Part shown: piece after piece, positions 7,959 through 15,340 of the stretch
How positions within the stretch are numbered: position 1 is the stretch's first letter
Layout: each line of letters opens with the position of its first letter
NCBI GenBank assembly: GCA_017429165.1
Contig: JAFRPL010000019.1
Span: 56,556-120,555 of the forward strand
Direction of reading: 5' to 3'
Source: Clostridia bacterium
GTDB taxonomy: Bacteria; Bacillota; Clostridia; Oscillospirales; CAG-382
DNA length: 64,000 nucleotides
The notes under the pieces: model-generated
Database searches by the model: none
What the model was told of the DNA's origin: nothing
Seen by the model: only the letters and a program-made list of their open reading frames with translations
Position numbers and translations under genes: made by a program

Positions 7959-10349
7959 ATGGAACACAAGCGTTCACACTCTTTGCGCGCCTTGTGCGCG
8001 CTGCTTGCCGCTTTACTTATGCTGCTTTGCGCGTGCGGCACGGAAAACAGCGCGGAAAGTCCGGACCCTGAAGAAAGCTCCGCGGACGAAAGCGAAGCCG
8101 TTATTTCGGCGGAAGAAAGCGAAACGGAGGTAAGCATGCCGGAACACGAGTATAACGAAGATCTGAAAGCTTCGGAATGCCGCGCGCTCGTTTCGGGCGG
8201 CGCCGCGTACACGGTGTCGGCAAAGAACACGGGCGGCGAGGGTTTTCTGACCGACGGGAACATAAACGAGATCCAGCTCGACGACTCGGGCGTGCTTTAC
8301 GTTCAAAGCGCCGGCAAGGAATTTGAAATAACGCTCGATCTGGGAGAAGTCAAACAAAACCTCGAACAGTTCGTGCTCTGGACGGTGCGTTCCTTGAACA
8401 CCGCCGATATTTCGGCGTTTTCGGTCTACGCCGCCGGCGAAGACGAAAACTATACGTGCGTTTGCGAAAAGCAGCGTTTCGCTCCCCGCGCCGCCACGAC
8501 CATGGGCAGGATATATACTCTGAGCGCCGAATGCGCCGGCGTGGACGCGCGCTACGTGCGCTTTTGCGTGACCCCCGCGGACGGAAACAAGGCGGCGTTC
8601 GCCGAAGCGGCGGTCTACGCGCACGCCGATAATTCGTTTATCGAAAGCGTCCCGGAGCGCACGTACGGATACGACCGCGCGCCCGAAGAAATAACGGTGC
8701 CGCACGTTTCCTACAGTATGATAACGACCATGACGCTGTACGGTGCGAGCGACGAAATGGCTGAGCGCTATTTCGACACGCTTGAAGAAGCCGGTATCAC
8801 CGGGCTTATCATCCTGCACGGCGCCGGCGCCGACGGCGCGGTGTACCAGAACAGCGCGCTGGATCACGTTTTCGCCCAGGCGAAAAAACGCGGGATGAAG
8901 GTGTTTATGGGGATGAATCCCGCCGACGACATCTTCGGCAATACCGAAAAGTACAAAAAGGCGAACGTTAACGCGCTGCAGGCGCTTTACACGCGCTACT
9001 GCGTCCCCTTCCCGGAAGTATTCTGCGGCTGGTACCTCACGCACGAATTCAGCAACGGCGACTTCAAATCGCATCCGGACGAGATCGCGGATATCCTGAG
9101 TACCGTGCTGGAAAACATAAACGCGCTCACGCCCGGGCTGCCGCTTTTGATGTCGCCCTACTGCACATCGTGGGGAGGCAGCGCGTCTCAGCTGAAAAAA
9201 AGCCTTGAATCCATTCTCGGCAAAGTTGAACGCGCGGAGCAGATCATCTACTGCCCGCAGGACGGCGTGGGCTGCGGATATTTCAACACCGCGAACGCCG
9301 GCGATTATCTTTCCGCCGCGGCGGCGGTATGCGAAAAGCACAACGTGGAATTCTGGGTGAATCTGGAAAACTTCATACTCGGTTCGTCCGTCACGGGCGG
9401 CGACGACGATATCCCCGCGCCGGTAAGCCGCTTTATAAAACAGATCCGCACCGCAGCGAAGTACGCCGACACGCTGTGCACTTTCACCTACGAAGCGTAT
9501 ATGCCGGAATTCTTTGCAAACTACACTATATACAACGACATAGAAGACTACCACAAAAACTACATTTATTACCTCAACACCGGCGGGATCCCGCCGGAAG
9601 ACCTGCCCGCAAACGCGCAGGTAAAAGTCACGGACGAAACGCTGACCGTATATCTCCCCACCCCGACGTACGGCGTACAGGCGGTGAAGATACTGCGCGG
9701 CGGCGAAGAGCGCTGGTACAACAAACGGCTGATCCGCACGCTGGGCGGCGTGAGCTATCTGACCTTGCCCAACGAAACGCCCGAGCTGCCGTTTTCGGTG
9801 ACGGTATACGACTGTTCGTCCGATTCCACCGGCGCTTTGCGTTTTGAAAAAGACGGCTCCCCCGTAAAGAGCGGCGGTCCGGTGGACCGCACCAAGCAGG
9901 GCGTGAACGCCGCGTTAGGCAAGAGCTACGTCGCCACCGCCGCCACGCACGACAACGCCGATTCCGGCACGGAACTAACCGACGGCAGGCACGGCGGCGC
10001 AAGCTTTTCGGATCCCGCGTGGCAGGGGTTCAACGGCCAGACCTATGAGATCACCGTAGATTTAGGCGAGATGACCCATAACATAGGCGATATAGTCGTG
10101 GAAGCTCTGGGCGGCGGCTACGGCGCCGTTATGGAACCGCGGTATTTTGAAGTCTTCGTTTCGGAAGACGGCGTCAGTTTCGACCCCGTCGGCAAGCTCA
10201 CGTGCGCAGACGAAGGCACCGGCTCGCTCTATATAAAGCGGCTGACGCTGGAGCTTAAAGAATCGGCGTCGGCGCGGTTCGTCAAGATAAGCGTGAACTG
10301 CGTCGGCTGGTTCTTCACCGACGAAATAGAGATCGTCACGTACGAATGA
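7959..10349 (+). CDS. Lipoprotein with DUF4434 domain and discoidin-like domains
   Basis: Predicted surface lipoprotein of 796 residues. The signal peptide ends at a lipobox (LMLLCAC), followed by a Glu/Ser-rich linker. A first F5/8 type C-like region (about 60-205) precedes a DUF4434 TIM-barrel-like domain (about 235-500) with the family landmarks CGWYLTHEF, LLMSPYC and IIYCPQDGVGCG. A second discoidin-like domain closes the protein (ITVDLGEMTHNIGDIVVEA). DUF4434 proteins resemble glycoside hydrolases but have no established substrate; carbohydrate binding or cleavage is inferred. The ATG at 7959 is chosen for its GGAG site and because it opens the signal peptide; longer upstream starts add a non-signal extension. 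A terminator follows. Confidence 0.82.
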   Translation: MEHKRSHSLRALCALLAALLMLLCACGTENSAESPDPEESSADESEAVISAEESETEVSMPEHEYNEDLKASECRALVSGGAAYTVSAKNTGGEGFLTDGNINEIQLDDSGVLYVQSAGKEFEITLDLGEVKQNLEQFVLWTVRSLNTADISAFSVYAAGEDENYTCVCEKQRFAPRAATTMGRIYTLSAECAGVDARYVRFCVTPADGNKAAFAEAAVYAHADNSFIESVPERTYGYDRAPEEITVPHVSYSMITTMTLYGASDEMAERYFDTLEEAGITGLIILHGAGADGAVYQNSALDHVFAQAKKRGMKVFMGMNPADDIFGNTEKYKKANVNALQALYTRYCVPFPEVFCGWYLTHEFSNGDFKSHPDEIADILSTVLENINALTPGLPLLMSPYCTSWGGSASQLKKSLESILGKVERAEQIIYCPQDGVGCGYFNTANAGDYLSAAAAVCEKHNVEFWVNLENFILGSSVTGGDDDIPAPVSRFIKQIRTAAKYADTLCTFTYEAYMPEFFANYTIYNDIEDYHKNYIYYLNTGGIPPEDLPANAQVKVTDETLTVYLPTPTYGVQAVKILRGGEERWYNKRLIRTLGGVSYLTLPNETPELPFSVTVYDCSSDSTGALRFEKDGSPVKSGGPVDRTKQGVNAALGKSYVATAATHDNADSGTELTDGRHGGASFSDPAWQGFNGQTYEITVDLGEMTHNIGDIVVEALGGGYGAVMEPRYFEVFVSEDGVSFDPVGKLTCADEGTGSLYIKRLTLELKESASARFVKISVNCVGWFFTDEIEIVTYE

Positions 10350-10375
10350 TATTATTTTACGCCGATACGTAACGA

Positions 10376-10418
10376 AAAACGCCCTTCGTTCATATACTGT
10401 GAACGAAGGGCGTGATTT
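10376..10418 (+). terminator. Terminator after the DUF4434 gene
   Basis: Perfect 13-bp stem CGCCCTTCGTTCA/TGAACGAAGGGCG (10380-10412) with a short loop, flanked by an A run on the left and TGATTTTT on the right. The next start codon (10421) follows within a few bases, so the hairpin is also the 5' boundary of the small gene. Confidence 0.8.
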
Positions 10419-10420
10419 TT

Positions 10421-10567
10421 ATGTTCTGCAAAACCAAACTCGTGGGCACCTGCGCGCTGTCGTTCGGCGCGGGGATACTCTTATGCTGTTTTCTGCCTTC
10501 CGCGGTGATGGTGTTCGTTTCGGCGGCGGCGATAGCGGGAGCCGGCGCGCTTTTGATGTTTACATAA
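10421..10567 (+). CDS. Small hydrophobic peptide (48 aa), likely membrane protein
   Basis: The open frame encodes MFCKTKLVGTCALSFGAG followed by two hydrophobic segments (about residues 8-25 and 28-46). It ends at TAA 10565-10567, 15 bp before the SpoVM-like start, so the two are probably translated from one message. No clean Shine-Dalgarno is free: the only AAGGG-type sequence is the 3' arm of the upstream terminator hairpin. I do not know its function; Cys- and Gly-rich short membrane peptides of this kind occur in Clostridia but I cannot attach a family name. Confidence 0.5.
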   Translation: MFCKTKLVGTCALSFGAGILLCCFLPSAVMVFVSAAAIAGAGALLMFT

Positions 10568-10582
10568 GGGGAGATGGAGCGT

Positions 10583-10687
10583 ATGAAGATCTATATTTTG
10601 CGCATACCGGGCATACTGAAGCCCGTGTTCCGCAAATGGGCCGAAAGGCGCGAAACGAAAAGGGCGAAAAAGCCGCGGAACAAATGA
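10583..10687 (+). CDS. SpoVM-like amphipathic peptide (34 aa)
   Basis: The N-terminus MKIYILRIPGILKP aligns with B. subtilis SpoVM (MKFYTIKLPKFLGG): Met-Lys start, aromatic at position 4, basic residue at 7, hydrophobic 8, Pro at 9, Leu at 12. The remainder is strongly basic (WAERRETKRAKKPRNK), as is the SpoVM tail, giving an amphipathic helix. SpoVM sits on the convex forespore membrane and anchors the spore coat scaffold SpoIVA. The start at 10583 is well placed after GGGGAG; an in-frame ATG at 10574 is too close to that site. It differs from SpoVM in length (34 versus 26) and lacks the usual Gly-Gly. A strong terminator follows. Confidence 0.6.
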   Translation: MKIYILRIPGILKPVFRKWAERRETKRAKKPRNK

Positions 10688-10715
10688 CTGTCGTTTGAAA
10701 TAAACATATAAATGA

Positions 10716-10746
10716 CGCACGGAATATATTTCCGTGCGCCGTTTTA
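10716..10746. terminator. Bidirectional terminator between SpoVM-like gene and ABC importer
   Basis: Nine-bp perfect stem CGCACGGAA/TTCCGTGCG (10716-10724 and 10730-10738), loop TATAT, then GTTTTA. It separates two convergent units and touches the stop codon of the ATPase gene. Confidence 0.7.
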
Positions 10747-11337
10747 TCCGGCCGAAGGATTTTGCCCGAGCTCGAGGACACGGCAGTTTTCAAAGAAACC
10801 GAGTTCCGAAATATCGTGGGTTATGAATATGACCGTCTTCCCTTTTGCACATTCGGCGACGTAAGACGCGACTTTCGCCTTGAGCGTTTCGTCGAGTCCC
10901 TTGAACGGCTCGTCGAGGATAAGCAGATCGTACGGCGCAAGCAGCGCGCGCGCTATGGCGACGCGGCGGCGCATCCCGCCCGAAAGCGAAGACACGTCGG
11001 TGCGGTATTCGTCCTGCAGTCCGAGCGCGGCGAGCGTCACGGCGACACGTTCCGGCGCGATATTCCCGCACGCGAAGCGGATGTTCGCCCTGACGTCGTG
11101 ACCATCTATAAGCCGGTCTTCCTGGAAGACCGCAGATATGTTTTGAGGCGCGTTTTCCACGCTGCCGGAATCGGGGATCACAAGCCCGGCGACGATCGAA
11201 ACGAGCGTGGTCTTGCCGCAGCCGGAAGGCCCGGTGACGGCGGTGACGGAGCCGGGTTCGAAAGCGTGCGAAAAGCCGCGCAGCACCTCTTTTTCGCCGT
11301 AGCTTTTGTAAATATCTTTGCAAACGATGGCATTCAC
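10744..11337 (-). CDS. ABC importer ATP-binding protein (NitT/TauT/SsuB type)
   Basis: Cytoplasmic ATPase of the importer, 197 residues, somewhat shorter than the usual ~240. Walker A is GPSGCGKTT, the signature is LSGGMRRR, Walker B is LLILDEPF and the switch His is in ITHDISE. The start is GTG at 11337, overlapping the permease stop (GTGA) and preceded by AGGGGGTG; upstream in-frame codons lie inside the permease gene. It closes the order binding protein, permease, ATPase. Confidence 0.88.
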   Translation of the reverse strand: MNAIVCKDIYKSYGEKEVLRGFSHAFEPGSVTAVTGPSGCGKTTLVSIVAGLVIPDSGSVENAPQNISAVFQEDRLIDGHDVRANIRFACGNIAPERVAVTLAALGLQDEYRTDVSSLSGGMRRRVAIARALLAPYDLLILDEPFKGLDETLKAKVASYVAECAKGKTVIFITHDISELGFFENCRVLELGQNPSAG

Positions 11338-12125
11338 AGCTTTTTCACCCCCTTGAACGCGAGCCCGAGAAGAAACAGCGTGAGTTTTTCGAACGCGAGC
11401 GAAAGCAGCACGACCACAACGGTCCACGCCAACAGCTCTGCGGAATCGAGATAAACTTTTGAAAAATACAGCTGCTCGCCGATCGACCCGGTGGCGATGG
11501 AAATGACTTCGGCGGCGACCCCCGCCTTCCACGCCATCCCGAGCCCCACGCGGGAGCCGGATATGAGATACGGGAATGCGGCGGGGATATGGATATACCG
11601 CACGCGGCGCGAAAGCGGCACTTTGAAGAGCCGCGCCGTTTCGAGCAGTTTTTCATCGGCGCTCCTTATCCCCTGGAGCACGTTGGTGTAGATTATGGGC
11701 AGCACCATCAAAAACGATATGAACACCGAAAGCGACGAGGACGAAAGCCATATGAGCGCCAGCACGATGAACGACGCCACCGGCACCGTTTTCGCCACGG
11801 TCATATACGGCCTTACGAGCGCTTCCGCGATCTTGTAACGCGCCGCCAGCGAGGCGAGCAGAATGCCGGACGCGAACGCCAGCCCGAACCCCGCGGCTAT
11901 CCGCGCGAAGCTGAACCACACGCGCCCCGAGAAACCTGCCTGCGGGACGAGCTCGAACAGGCGGCCTGCGACCTGAAGCGGCGTGGCGAGGAGTATGGAG
12001 GTATCGCCCATAAACAGCGGGAATATCTGCCAGACCGCCAAAAACGCCAAAGCTCCGGCTATGCGGAGCGAGACGTTTTTTATATTTATTTTTTTAGTCT
12101 TTGCGTTTTCTTTGATATCATTCAT
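11334..12125 (-). CDS. ABC importer permease (NitT/TauT/SsuC type)
   Basis: Integral membrane permease of 263 residues with about six helices. The cytoplasmic EAA-like loop that contacts the ATPase is visible (ETARLFKVPLSRRVRYIHIPAA, shown as ETARLFKVPLSRR and YIHIPAAFPYLISG), followed by GMAWKAGVAAEVI, typical of the SsuC/TauC branch. The start MNDIKENAK at 12125 overlaps the end of the binding-protein gene by 8 bp. A longer reading is possible but lacks a membrane-protein-like start. Confidence 0.9.
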   Translation of the reverse strand: MNDIKENAKTKKINIKNVSLRIAGALAFLAVWQIFPLFMGDTSILLATPLQVAGRLFELVPQAGFSGRVWFSFARIAAGFGLAFASGILLASLAARYKIAEALVRPYMTVAKTVPVASFIVLALIWLSSSSLSVFISFLMVLPIIYTNVLQGIRSADEKLLETARLFKVPLSRRVRYIHIPAAFPYLISGSRVGLGMAWKAGVAAEVISIATGSIGEQLYFSKVYLDSAELLAWTVVVVLLSLAFEKLTLFLLGLAFKGVKKL

Positions 12126-13137
12126 AATAGAATCCGCCGTCGGGGAGCGCGCCGCCCACCGATTTGGGTTCATAGCCGAAAAGCACGCCGAGATACGCCG
12201 AAAGCGCTTCTTTCATCTGCGCCCCGGCAATGAAAGTGATGTTGCATCCGGGCAGCGCCTGTTTTGCCACGCCGGCTTTGATGCCGACGTACTGTTCCAC
12301 GAGCGGAGCGGTCTCTTCGACGTTCGACACGGCGAAACTGCAGCTTTCTTCCGCCGCCGCCATGAATTCGGCGACCGCTTCGGGGTGTTCGGCGGCGAAT
12401 TCCGCGCGCACGGCTATGACGCTGGTGATGAACGCGCCGTTTTCGGGGAATTTGCTCCATTCGTCGTTCAGACTGAGCTTGATCTCAAGCCCTTCGACGT
12501 TGGTCATCGCCGCCACCACGTAGGGCTGCGGCAGCATCGCGACCGCCGATTCGGAAGTTTTGAGCAAAGGCAGTACCTCGTCGGGCTGGGATTTCCATTC
12601 GATAGTGACGTCGGTCTCGGGGTCGAGCCCGTTCTGTTCGAGTATCTTTTTGAGCCCGTATTCGGGAGTCGAGCCCTTGCCGGTGGCGTAGACAGTCTTG
12701 CCGCGCAGGTCCGCGACCGAATCTATCTGAACGTTTTTGCCCAGGATATACAGCACGCCGAGCGTGTTGACCGCAAGCACTTTGACCTTGCCTTCGGTGC
12801 GGTTCCACAAAACCGAAGCTAAATTCGCGGGGACCGAGACTATATCGAATTCGCCCTGTATGAATTTGGGCGTGATCTCGTCGGCGCTTCCCGCCACGGT
12901 GAATTCGTAAGCGTTCACAAAGCCGCCCGCGGCGCTCTGATCCATAAATTTCACAAGTCCCATGGACGTGGGCCCTTTGAGCGACGCTACGCGCACGGCC
13001 ACGGCTTCGCACGCCGGCTCGGAAACGGGGTCGGACGCCGGCTCGGAAACGGGAACGCTTTCTTCGTTCGCGCTTCCGCAGGCGCAAAGCGCGAATATCA
13101 TAGCCGCCGCAATAAGCAGCGCAAGAATTTTTTTCAT
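12118..13137 (-). CDS. ABC importer substrate-binding lipoprotein (NMT1/SsuA-like)
   Basis: Extracytoplasmic binding protein, 339 residues. A lipobox (ALCAC) is followed by a short repetitive linker (SEPASDPVSEPA), then a periplasmic-binding fold of the NMT1/SsuA class: GEFDIVSVPANLASVL, LRGKTVYATGKGSTPEYGLKKIL (shown as LRGKTVYATGKGS, PEYGLKKIL) and VAMLPQPYVVAA. Homologs bind nitrate, sulfonates, taurine or pyrimidine precursors; the ligand here cannot be read. It is the first gene of the importer operon. A TATAAT-like -10 at 13178-13183 (minus) lies upstream, and an inverted repeat GTTGCG/CGCAAC (13206-13219) covers the -35 zone. Confidence 0.86.
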   Translation of the reverse strand: MKKILALLIAAAMIFALCACGSANEESVPVSEPASDPVSEPACEAVAVRVASLKGPTSMGLVKFMDQSAAGGFVNAYEFTVAGSADEITPKFIQGEFDIVSVPANLASVLWNRTEGKVKVLAVNTLGVLYILGKNVQIDSVADLRGKTVYATGKGSTPEYGLKKILEQNGLDPETDVTIEWKSQPDEVLPLLKTSESAVAMLPQPYVVAAMTNVEGLEIKLSLNDEWSKFPENGAFITSVIAVRAEFAAEHPEAVAEFMAAAEESCSFAVSNVEETAPLVEQYVGIKAGVAKQALPGCNITFIAGAQMKEALSAYLGVLFGYEPKSVGGALPDGGFYYE

Positions 13138-13257
13138 TTTACATTACCTCTCTTTTTTCATTTGTTTCAGTACGGTTATTATACGCATATACGGCGGCAT
13201 TTTCCGTTGCGCACGCAACAAAGCGAAAAAATAATGGCGCCTTGTGCGATTTTTCTG

Positions 13258-13286
13258 TTGCCACGGCGGCGGAAATGTGGTAAAAT
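13258..13286 (+). promoter_or_regulatory. Promoter for the RluA-type gene
   Basis: TTGCCA (13258-13263) and TAAAAT (13281-13286) with a 17-bp spacer; the start codon at 13309 follows about 16 bases after the expected transcription start. Confidence 0.6.
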
Positions 13287-13308
13287 CCCGAATAAGGTGA
13301 AAAAGCAA

Positions 13309-14268
13309 ATGAAAGAGATTACCGTAAACGCCAACGACGCGGGCAAACGGCTGGACAAATTCCTTGCAAAAACCATGCCCGCGATCCCCGCTTCGCTCAT
13401 GTACAAATACATACGCACGAAGCGCGTAAAAGTCAACGGAAAGCGCGCTAAGGAAAACGATATACTTTGCCGTGGCGATACCGTCGCGCTGTTCGTGCCC
13501 GAGGAGTTTTTAACGCAGCGGAGCGAAGATTCGTTCAAGCGCGTAAAAGCGCCGCTCGACGTGCGCTTTGAAGACGCAAACGTGCTTATAATCCGCAAGC
13601 CCAAGGGGCTGTTGTGCCATTCCGAATCGCCCGACGACGCCGACACGCTGATAGACCGCGTAAAGGCGTACCTTTGGAACAAAGGCGAATATTACCCCGA
13701 GCGCGAGAATTCTTTTGCGCCGGCGCTTTGCAACCGCATAGACCGCAATACGGAAGGGCTGGTCATCGCAGCCAAGACCGGCGGCGCTCTGCGTGAGATG
13801 AACGAGATCATCCGCCGCCGCGAGGTGCGCAAGATCTATCTCGCCGTCTGCCACGGCGCAATGGAAAAGCGCGCGGGCGAGATAAAATCGTATTTGCAGA
13901 AAGATCCCGAAAAGAACATGGTCACGGTGCGCGACAAGCCGTTCAAAGGCGCGGTGACCGCGGTCACGCGGTACGAAGTCATATCGTATGAAAACAAAAA
14001 AGACCTTTCGCTCTTGCGCGTGGAGCTTATGACCGGGCGCACGCACCAGATCCGCGCGCAGCTGGCGCATACCGGCCACCCGCTGCTCGGCGACGGTAAG
14101 TACGCCGTGAACAAGGAAGACCGCAAGATGGGCTATTCCTCGCAGGCGCTGTGTTCGTATTCGCTGAGATTCGAGCTGAAAGACGCCGCCGATTTCCCGC
14201 TGCTTTCGTACCTCGACGGAGAAGAGATCACCTCCACCGAACCCGATTTCGTGAACTTGTTCAAATGA
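13309..14268 (+). CDS. RluA-family ribosomal pseudouridine synthase
   Basis: Converts uridine to pseudouridine in rRNA. The 319 residues contain an N-terminal S4 RNA-binding domain (GKRLDKFLAKTMP through VKVNGKRAKENDIL, about 8-65) and the synthase core. The catalytic motif is CNRIDRNTEGLVIAAK (normally HRLDRDTSG), with Asp in RID as the nucleophile, and the TGRTHQIRAQL motif near the C-terminus. Start at 13309 has AAGGTGA upstream; the reading frame is open further upstream but that part carries the promoter. The target uridines (RluC or RluD type) cannot be assigned. A terminator follows. Confidence 0.92.
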   Translation: MKEITVNANDAGKRLDKFLAKTMPAIPASLMYKYIRTKRVKVNGKRAKENDILCRGDTVALFVPEEFLTQRSEDSFKRVKAPLDVRFEDANVLIIRKPKGLLCHSESPDDADTLIDRVKAYLWNKGEYYPERENSFAPALCNRIDRNTEGLVIAAKTGGALREMNEIIRRREVRKIYLAVCHGAMEKRAGEIKSYLQKDPEKNMVTVRDKPFKGAVTAVTRYEVISYENKKDLSLLRVELMTGRTHQIRAQLAHTGHPLLGDGKYAVNKEDRKMGYSSQALCSYSLRFELKDAADFPLLSYLDGEEITSTEPDFVNLFK

Positions 14269-14283
14269 CCCGGATATTAAAAC

Positions 14284-14322
14284 ATCTCCCGGAAAAACCA
14301 CGTTTTTCCGGGAGATTTCCTT
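14284..14322 (+). terminator. Terminator after the RluA-type gene
   Basis: Perfect 14-bp stem ATCTCCCGGAAAAA/TTTTTCCGGGAGAT (14284-14297 and 14303-14316), loop CCACG, followed by TTCCTTAATTTT. Confidence 0.85.
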
Positions 14323-14368
14323 AATTTTCAATTTGCAATTTTCAATTTGCAATTTGCAATTTGCAATT
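14323..14368. repeat. AATTTGC/AATTTTC heptamer array
   Basis: About six units of a 7-bp repeat (AATTTTC, AATTTGC) in tandem between the terminator and the stop codon of the histidine phosphatase. The last unit runs directly into the stop (TTA on the plus strand). AT-only composition contrasts with the GC-rich surroundings. Confidence 0.85.
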
Positions 14369-15011
14369 ATCTGTTATTTATCCTCAGCCCCGCGAGCAGT
14401 ATGTGCGGTATGGCGCCAAGCTGACGCAGCACGGGGAAAGCGTATTCGCCGGCGCTGCTGAATTCGAACGTGGTTATGCCCGTGGTCTGCAGGCGGATAT
14501 CCAGCCAGCTGAGCTCGGCGGGCCTGAGCAGCAGATGCGATATCCACGCTCCGCCGAAGCCGCCGTGGCAGAACACCGCCACGTGTTCGTCGTTTTTGCG
14601 CAGCACTTTGTAGCGCGCGCCGCATCTTTCGAACCCCAGCGACGTGAGGAACGCGTCGGAATTCTGCACGAGCAGCTCTATGGACCCGTTGCGGCTTTCG
14701 CTGGTGAGGTCGGTGAAATCGCGCACGCCTTCGGTGAGCGTAAAGGTATAAGAGCAGTTGCCCGGCATATCGCAGGGGCGCATATAGTCCATGCTTTCGG
14801 CGGTCCAGGGCAGCACGGTGTATTCCAGCCCTTTTTCGCGGCAGGTGGGAAGCGCGGTGTCTATTGCCCTGCCCAGGGGCGACGTGTATATTTTATCCAA
14901 AGGGACGCCTTTCATATAGACCGCGAGCGCCTCGGCTTCCTGCTTGCCGAATTCGGTTATGGTGTTGTTGGGATAATCGGGGTCCGCGTGGCGGATGATG
15001 TGAAGTATCAT
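14367..15011 (-). CDS. Histidine phosphatase superfamily protein
   Basis: Phosphatase of the phosphoglycerate-mutase-like fold, 214 residues. The catalytic His is in IIRHADPDYPNNTITEFGKQEAEAL (shown as IIRHADPDYPN and FGKQEAEAL), in an RHA rather than RHG context; the acid/base pair lies in YTSPLGRAIDTA, and the second His in VFCHGGFGG. The start at 15011 has GGAGGAAG upstream. Substrate unknown. Its stop codon lies inside the heptamer array. Confidence 0.85.
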   Translation of the reverse strand: MILHIIRHADPDYPNNTITEFGKQEAEALAVYMKGVPLDKIYTSPLGRAIDTALPTCREKGLEYTVLPWTAESMDYMRPCDMPGNCSYTFTLTEGVRDFTDLTSESRNGSIELLVQNSDAFLTSLGFERCGARYKVLRKNDEHVAVFCHGGFGGAWISHLLLRPAELSWLDIRLQTTGITTFEFSSAGEYAFPVLRQLGAIPHILLAGLRINNR

Positions 15012-15085
15012 TGATCTTCCTCCGTTTCTGCAATAGAATATACCACAAGCGGCGCGTTTTGTCAACCGCGGAAAGCGGCGGACTC

Positions 15086-15114
15086 TTGAAATCCCCGCCG
15101 CGATATGCTATAAT
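15086..15114 (+). promoter_or_regulatory. Promoter of the LRR gene array
   Basis: TTGAAA (15086-15091), 17-bp spacer, TATAAT (15109-15114). The transcript would start near 15121, just before the conserved leader. No comparable promoter was found in front of the three following LRR genes. Confidence 0.75.
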
Positions 15115-15126
15115 GAATAAAAAGAT

Positions 15127-15340
15127 ACCGCCGCGCGCAACGTCCGCCGCGGGTAAGGAAAGGAAACGTCAAAATATGAAAAAGACAGCGATACTCATCG
15201 CAGCGCTCATACTCATCCCGGCGCTCACGCTGGGCTCGGTGCTTTTCCTTCTGCACCGTTCGGACGAGCCGGAAGACGAAAGCGCGCAGGTGAATTTTTC
15301 GGAAACCGACAGAAGCGGCGCGGAAGAAAGCAGTACGGAA
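15127..15340 (+). repeat. LRR-array 5' boundary module, copy 1
   Basis: Leader, ribosome site and first ~55 codons. Nearly the same DNA recurs at 17815-18028, 20293-20499 and, in shorter form, 22162-22299. Differences are a few single bases (for example GGGTAAGG here, GGGCAAGG in the others). Confidence 0.9.

Noticed and set aside
7772..8071. 99-codon frame upstream of the DUF4434 gene
   Set aside because: It overlaps the well-supported lipoprotein start in another frame and has an Arg-rich composition typical of GC-rich shadow frames.
13206..13219. Inverted repeat GTTGCG/CGCAAC as a riboswitch for the ABC importer
   Set aside because: It lies upstream of the -10, so it is not in the transcript; it could be a protein-binding site but nothing identifies the regulator.
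15011..15175. Upstream extension of LRR protein 1
   Set aside because: The frame is open, but the conserved leader, ribosome site and signal anchor fix the start at 15176, as in the other three copies.
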